Assembly (NCBI RefSeq): GCF_013408525.1
Contig: NZ_JACBZM010000001.1
Coordinates: 62,001 to 126,000, forward strand
Origin: Nocardioides aromaticivorans
GTDB lineage: Bacteria; Actinomycetota; Actinomycetes; Propionibacteriales; Nocardioidaceae
Direction: 5' to 3'
Length of the DNA: 64,000 nt
Numbering within the stretch: the stretch's first letter is position 1; each line of letters starts with the position of its first letter. A program made the position numbers and the translations under genes. Shown in pieces: positions 62,072-64,000 of the stretch. Under the pieces are notes generated by a model, which saw only the letters and a program-made list of their open reading frames with translations, made no database searches and was not told the origin of the DNA.

Positions 62072-63847
62072 ATGACGATCGCCAAGTCCGTCGTCACGCC
62101 CGTGCTGACCGCGCTCGTGGCGGCGTTCCTCCTCGTCCTGCCTGCGCGGGCCCCGGCCGTGCCGACCCCGCCGGGTGCGGTCCACGCGTGGGGCGGCAAT
62201 GCGTTCGGCGAGCTCGGCGACGGGACCACCGACGCGCACCGGGCGCCGGCGCCGGTCCCGGGGATGGACGACGTCGTCGACATCCACACGGGGCGCGAGC
62301 ACGCCGTCGCCCTCCGGGAGGACGGCACCGTGCTGACCTGGGGCAGCAACCAGATGGGTCAGCTCGGCGGCGGCACGACCGGGGGGCAGCGGCCCTCGCC
62401 GGGCCCGGTCGCCGGGCTGGACGGGGTCACCATGGTCTCGACCGGCCACTACCACTCGCTCGCCCTGCGCTCGGACGGATCCCTGTGGACCTGGGGCTAC
62501 AACAACGTCGGCCAGCTCGGCGACGGCACCACCACCAACCGGAACCGTCCGGTGCAGGTCAGCGGCACGCGCACCTACGCGTACGTCGCGGCGGGCCGCG
62601 ACATGTCCTACGCCGTCGCCACCGACGGCACCGTGTGGGCGTGGGGCCGTGGCGACGACGGGCAGCTGGGCGACGGCACGCTGGTCAACCACTCCACCCC
62701 GGTCCGGGTCGGTGCGCTGACCGATGTCGTCCAGGTCGCCGGCGGCCGGGACCACGGGCTCGCCCTGCGCACCGACGGGAGCGTCTGGGCGTGGGGGTGG
62801 AACGCGTACGGCCAACTCGGCGACGGCACGCTCACCGACCGGACGTCTCCCGTGCAGGTGCTGACCGGGGCGACCATGCTCGCCGCGGGCGCCCACCACT
62901 CCTACGCCCTGCGCAGCGACGGCCGCGTGGCCGCCTGGGGCCGCAACTACCGCAACGAGCTGGGGGACGGCACCAGCACCCAGCGCACGCGTCCGATCAC
63001 CGTGCTCGGCGTGAGCGGAGCGGTCACGATCGGGTCCGGACGCGACCACGGACTCGCCGCCCTTGCCGACGGCACGGTCCGCACCTGGGGCCACAACTCC
63101 TCCGGCCAGCTGGGCGACGGGACCCTCACGAGCCGGTCGACCGCCGTTGCCGTGCCCGGGCTCACCGACGTCGTCCGGGTCAGCGGTGGCGCCGAGTTCT
63201 CCGTCGCGGTCGCCGCGACCGGCGCTCCGCCGGAGCCGTCCGGGACGGCGGAGTTCCGTGCGGTGTCCGGAGCGAGCGGCAACGCGAGCTCAGTCACCGT
63301 CGCCGTGCCCGCCACGGTCCAGGCCGGGGACGTCCTGGTGCTGTTCGTCGGGACCAACCGGCTCGCAACCGTTCCGGCGCCGACGGGATGGTCCCTGCTC
63401 GGCGTCGCGACCGACGGGTCCGACCTCCGGTCCTGGGCGTTCACCCGGACCGCCACCGGCACGCCGGGGTCGAGCGTCACCGTCGTGCTCGACGCCACCA
63501 GCAAGGTCGACGTCAGCCTGGCGGCGTACGACGGATCGGCGGTGACGGCCACGGCCTCCCGCCCCGAGACGGGCACCGGCGCGTCCCACCTGAGCGCTCC
63601 CGTCGCCGTCACCACGCCCGGTTCGCGGGTCGTGCACCACTGGGTGAGCAAGGTCAACGAGGTGGCCACGTGGAGCGTCGCCGACCTGGTGCCGCGACGC
63701 ACCGGAGCAGGCAGCGGGAGCGGACAGGTCGTCAGCCTCACCGCGGACGGCGGTCCGGCACCCGCCGGGACCTGGCCCGCCCGGACGGCCACCGCGAGCG
63801 TCGCCTCGAGCAAGGCCATCGCCTGGAGCGTCGTGGTCGCCCCGTGA
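62072..63847 (+). CDS. Secreted RCC1-repeat protein
   Basis: 591 residues. A signal peptide ([20 protein letters not shown], cleavage near 30) precedes seven RCC1-type repeats, each with WG.N..GQLGDGT ([42 protein letters not shown] and others), which should form a seven-bladed propeller at residues 38-390. The last 190 residues are a Ser/Thr/Val-rich beta domain. Surface role unknown. GGGAGG precedes the ATG and a TAGCGT -10-like hexamer is at 62041-62046. Confidence 0.87.
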   Translation: MTIAKSVVTPVLTALVAAFLLVLPARAPAVPTPPGAVHAWGGNAFGELGDGTTDAHRAPAPVPGMDDVVDIHTGREHAVALREDGTVLTWGSNQMGQLGGGTTGGQRPSPGPVAGLDGVTMVSTGHYHSLALRSDGSLWTWGYNNVGQLGDGTTTNRNRPVQVSGTRTYAYVAAGRDMSYAVATDGTVWAWGRGDDGQLGDGTLVNHSTPVRVGALTDVVQVAGGRDHGLALRTDGSVWAWGWNAYGQLGDGTLTDRTSPVQVLTGATMLAAGAHHSYALRSDGRVAAWGRNYRNELGDGTSTQRTRPITVLGVSGAVTIGSGRDHGLAALADGTVRTWGHNSSGQLGDGTLTSRSTAVAVPGLTDVVRVSGGAEFSVAVAATGAPPEPSGTAEFRAVSGASGNASSVTVAVPATVQAGDVLVLFVGTNRLATVPAPTGWSLLGVATDGSDLRSWAFTRTATGTPGSSVTVVLDATSKVDVSLAAYDGSAVTATASRPETGTGASHLSAPVAVTTPGSRVVHHWVSKVNEVATWSVADLVPRRTGAGSGSGQVVSLTADGGPAPAGTWPARTATASVASSKAIAWSVVVAP

Positions 63848-63869
63848 TGCGCCAGCGGCTCCGGGGCCC

Positions 63870-64000
63870 TCAGCCGCCCATCGCCGCCGCTCCCGTGCGC
63901 ACCGCCTCCCTGATCCGCGAGTAGGTCCCGCACCGGCAGACGTTGCGGATCGAGTCGAGGTCGTCCTCGGTGATCGCCCGGCCCTCGGCGCGGACCTTGT
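63870..64000 (-). CDS. [2Fe-2S] subunit of a molybdenum hydroxylase (C-terminal end only)
   Basis: The last 43 codons are visible: ITEDDLDSIRNVCRCGTYSR, then REAVRTGAAAMGG and a stop. The RNVCRCGTYxRI block is the second [2Fe-2S] cluster of small subunits of isoquinoline 1-oxidoreductase/aldehyde or xanthine dehydrogenase family enzymes. The N terminus and the large subunit, if present, lie outside the window. Confidence 0.8.
   Translation of the reverse strand, partial: KVRAEGRAITEDDLDSIRNVCRCGTYSRIREAVRTGAAAMGG

Overview
The window is GC-rich, with strong third-position GC, ATGA/GTGA start-stop overlaps, a DUF222-HNH gene, fused CydDC and palindromic LexA boxes of the TCGAAC-N4-GTTCGA type. 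It looks like chromosomal DNA of a Nocardioides-like actinobacterium (inferred from gene style, not from a marker gene). No rRNA, tRNA, CRISPR array, insertion sequence or integrase was seen.

Left end (1-15 kb): a leftward jetA-jetB-jetC set (Wadjet anti-plasmid system; jetC runs off the edge, so jetD is not visible). A VOC protein and a SUKH (SMI1/KNR4) protein follow. An AT-richer accessory island (about 6.3-14.9 kb) then holds a Fic AMPylase, a PD-(D/E)XK protein broken by an in-frame TAG, an AlbA_2 protein, two more nuclease-fold proteins and a NERD protein. Together this reads as a defence or conflict hotspot.

Middle (14.9-33.7 kb): mostly ordinary genes. These are ADP-ribosylglycohydrolase, an SOS-boxed DUF222-HNH gene, a lipoprotein, three tandem AIM24 genes, a phytase-like esterase, a Xi-type GST, a divergent glutamyl-tRNA reductase, a FadE5-like acyl-CoA dehydrogenase, a second SOS-boxed gene with a LexA-like but apparently dead S24 fold, an FnIII surface protein, PlsC, a DUF559 protein, a GH114 enzyme, a phosphoesterase and a 5'-3' exonuclease. 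A 161-bp element with 18-bp inverted ends lies at 30.4 kb.

Right half (33.7-59.9 kb): a DosR/DevR-like dormancy (hypoxia) island. It encodes a DevS-like GAF histidine kinase and a DevR-like regulator, two PNPOx-fold proteins, a GNAT/acyl-CoA synthetase, an alcohol dehydrogenase, an Acg-type nitroreductase, cytochrome bd (cydA, cydB, fused cydDC), two universal stress proteins and a flavodoxin. A 15-bp palindrome, close to GGGGCCGAAGGTCCC, recurs before several of these genes and is probably the operator. Embedded in it (40.0-47.2 kb) is a separate leftward catabolic operon (quinone oxidoreductase, TauD-type dioxygenase, BKACE/DUF849, MFS, alpha/beta hydrolase, a 29-codon ORF, YeiH-type exporter) with a divergent AraC-type regulator; its substrate is unknown.

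Right edge: YbjN protein, a zinc-ribbon SDR lacking the canonical Tyr, an RCC1-repeat secreted protein, and the C-terminal end of a [2Fe-2S] protein.
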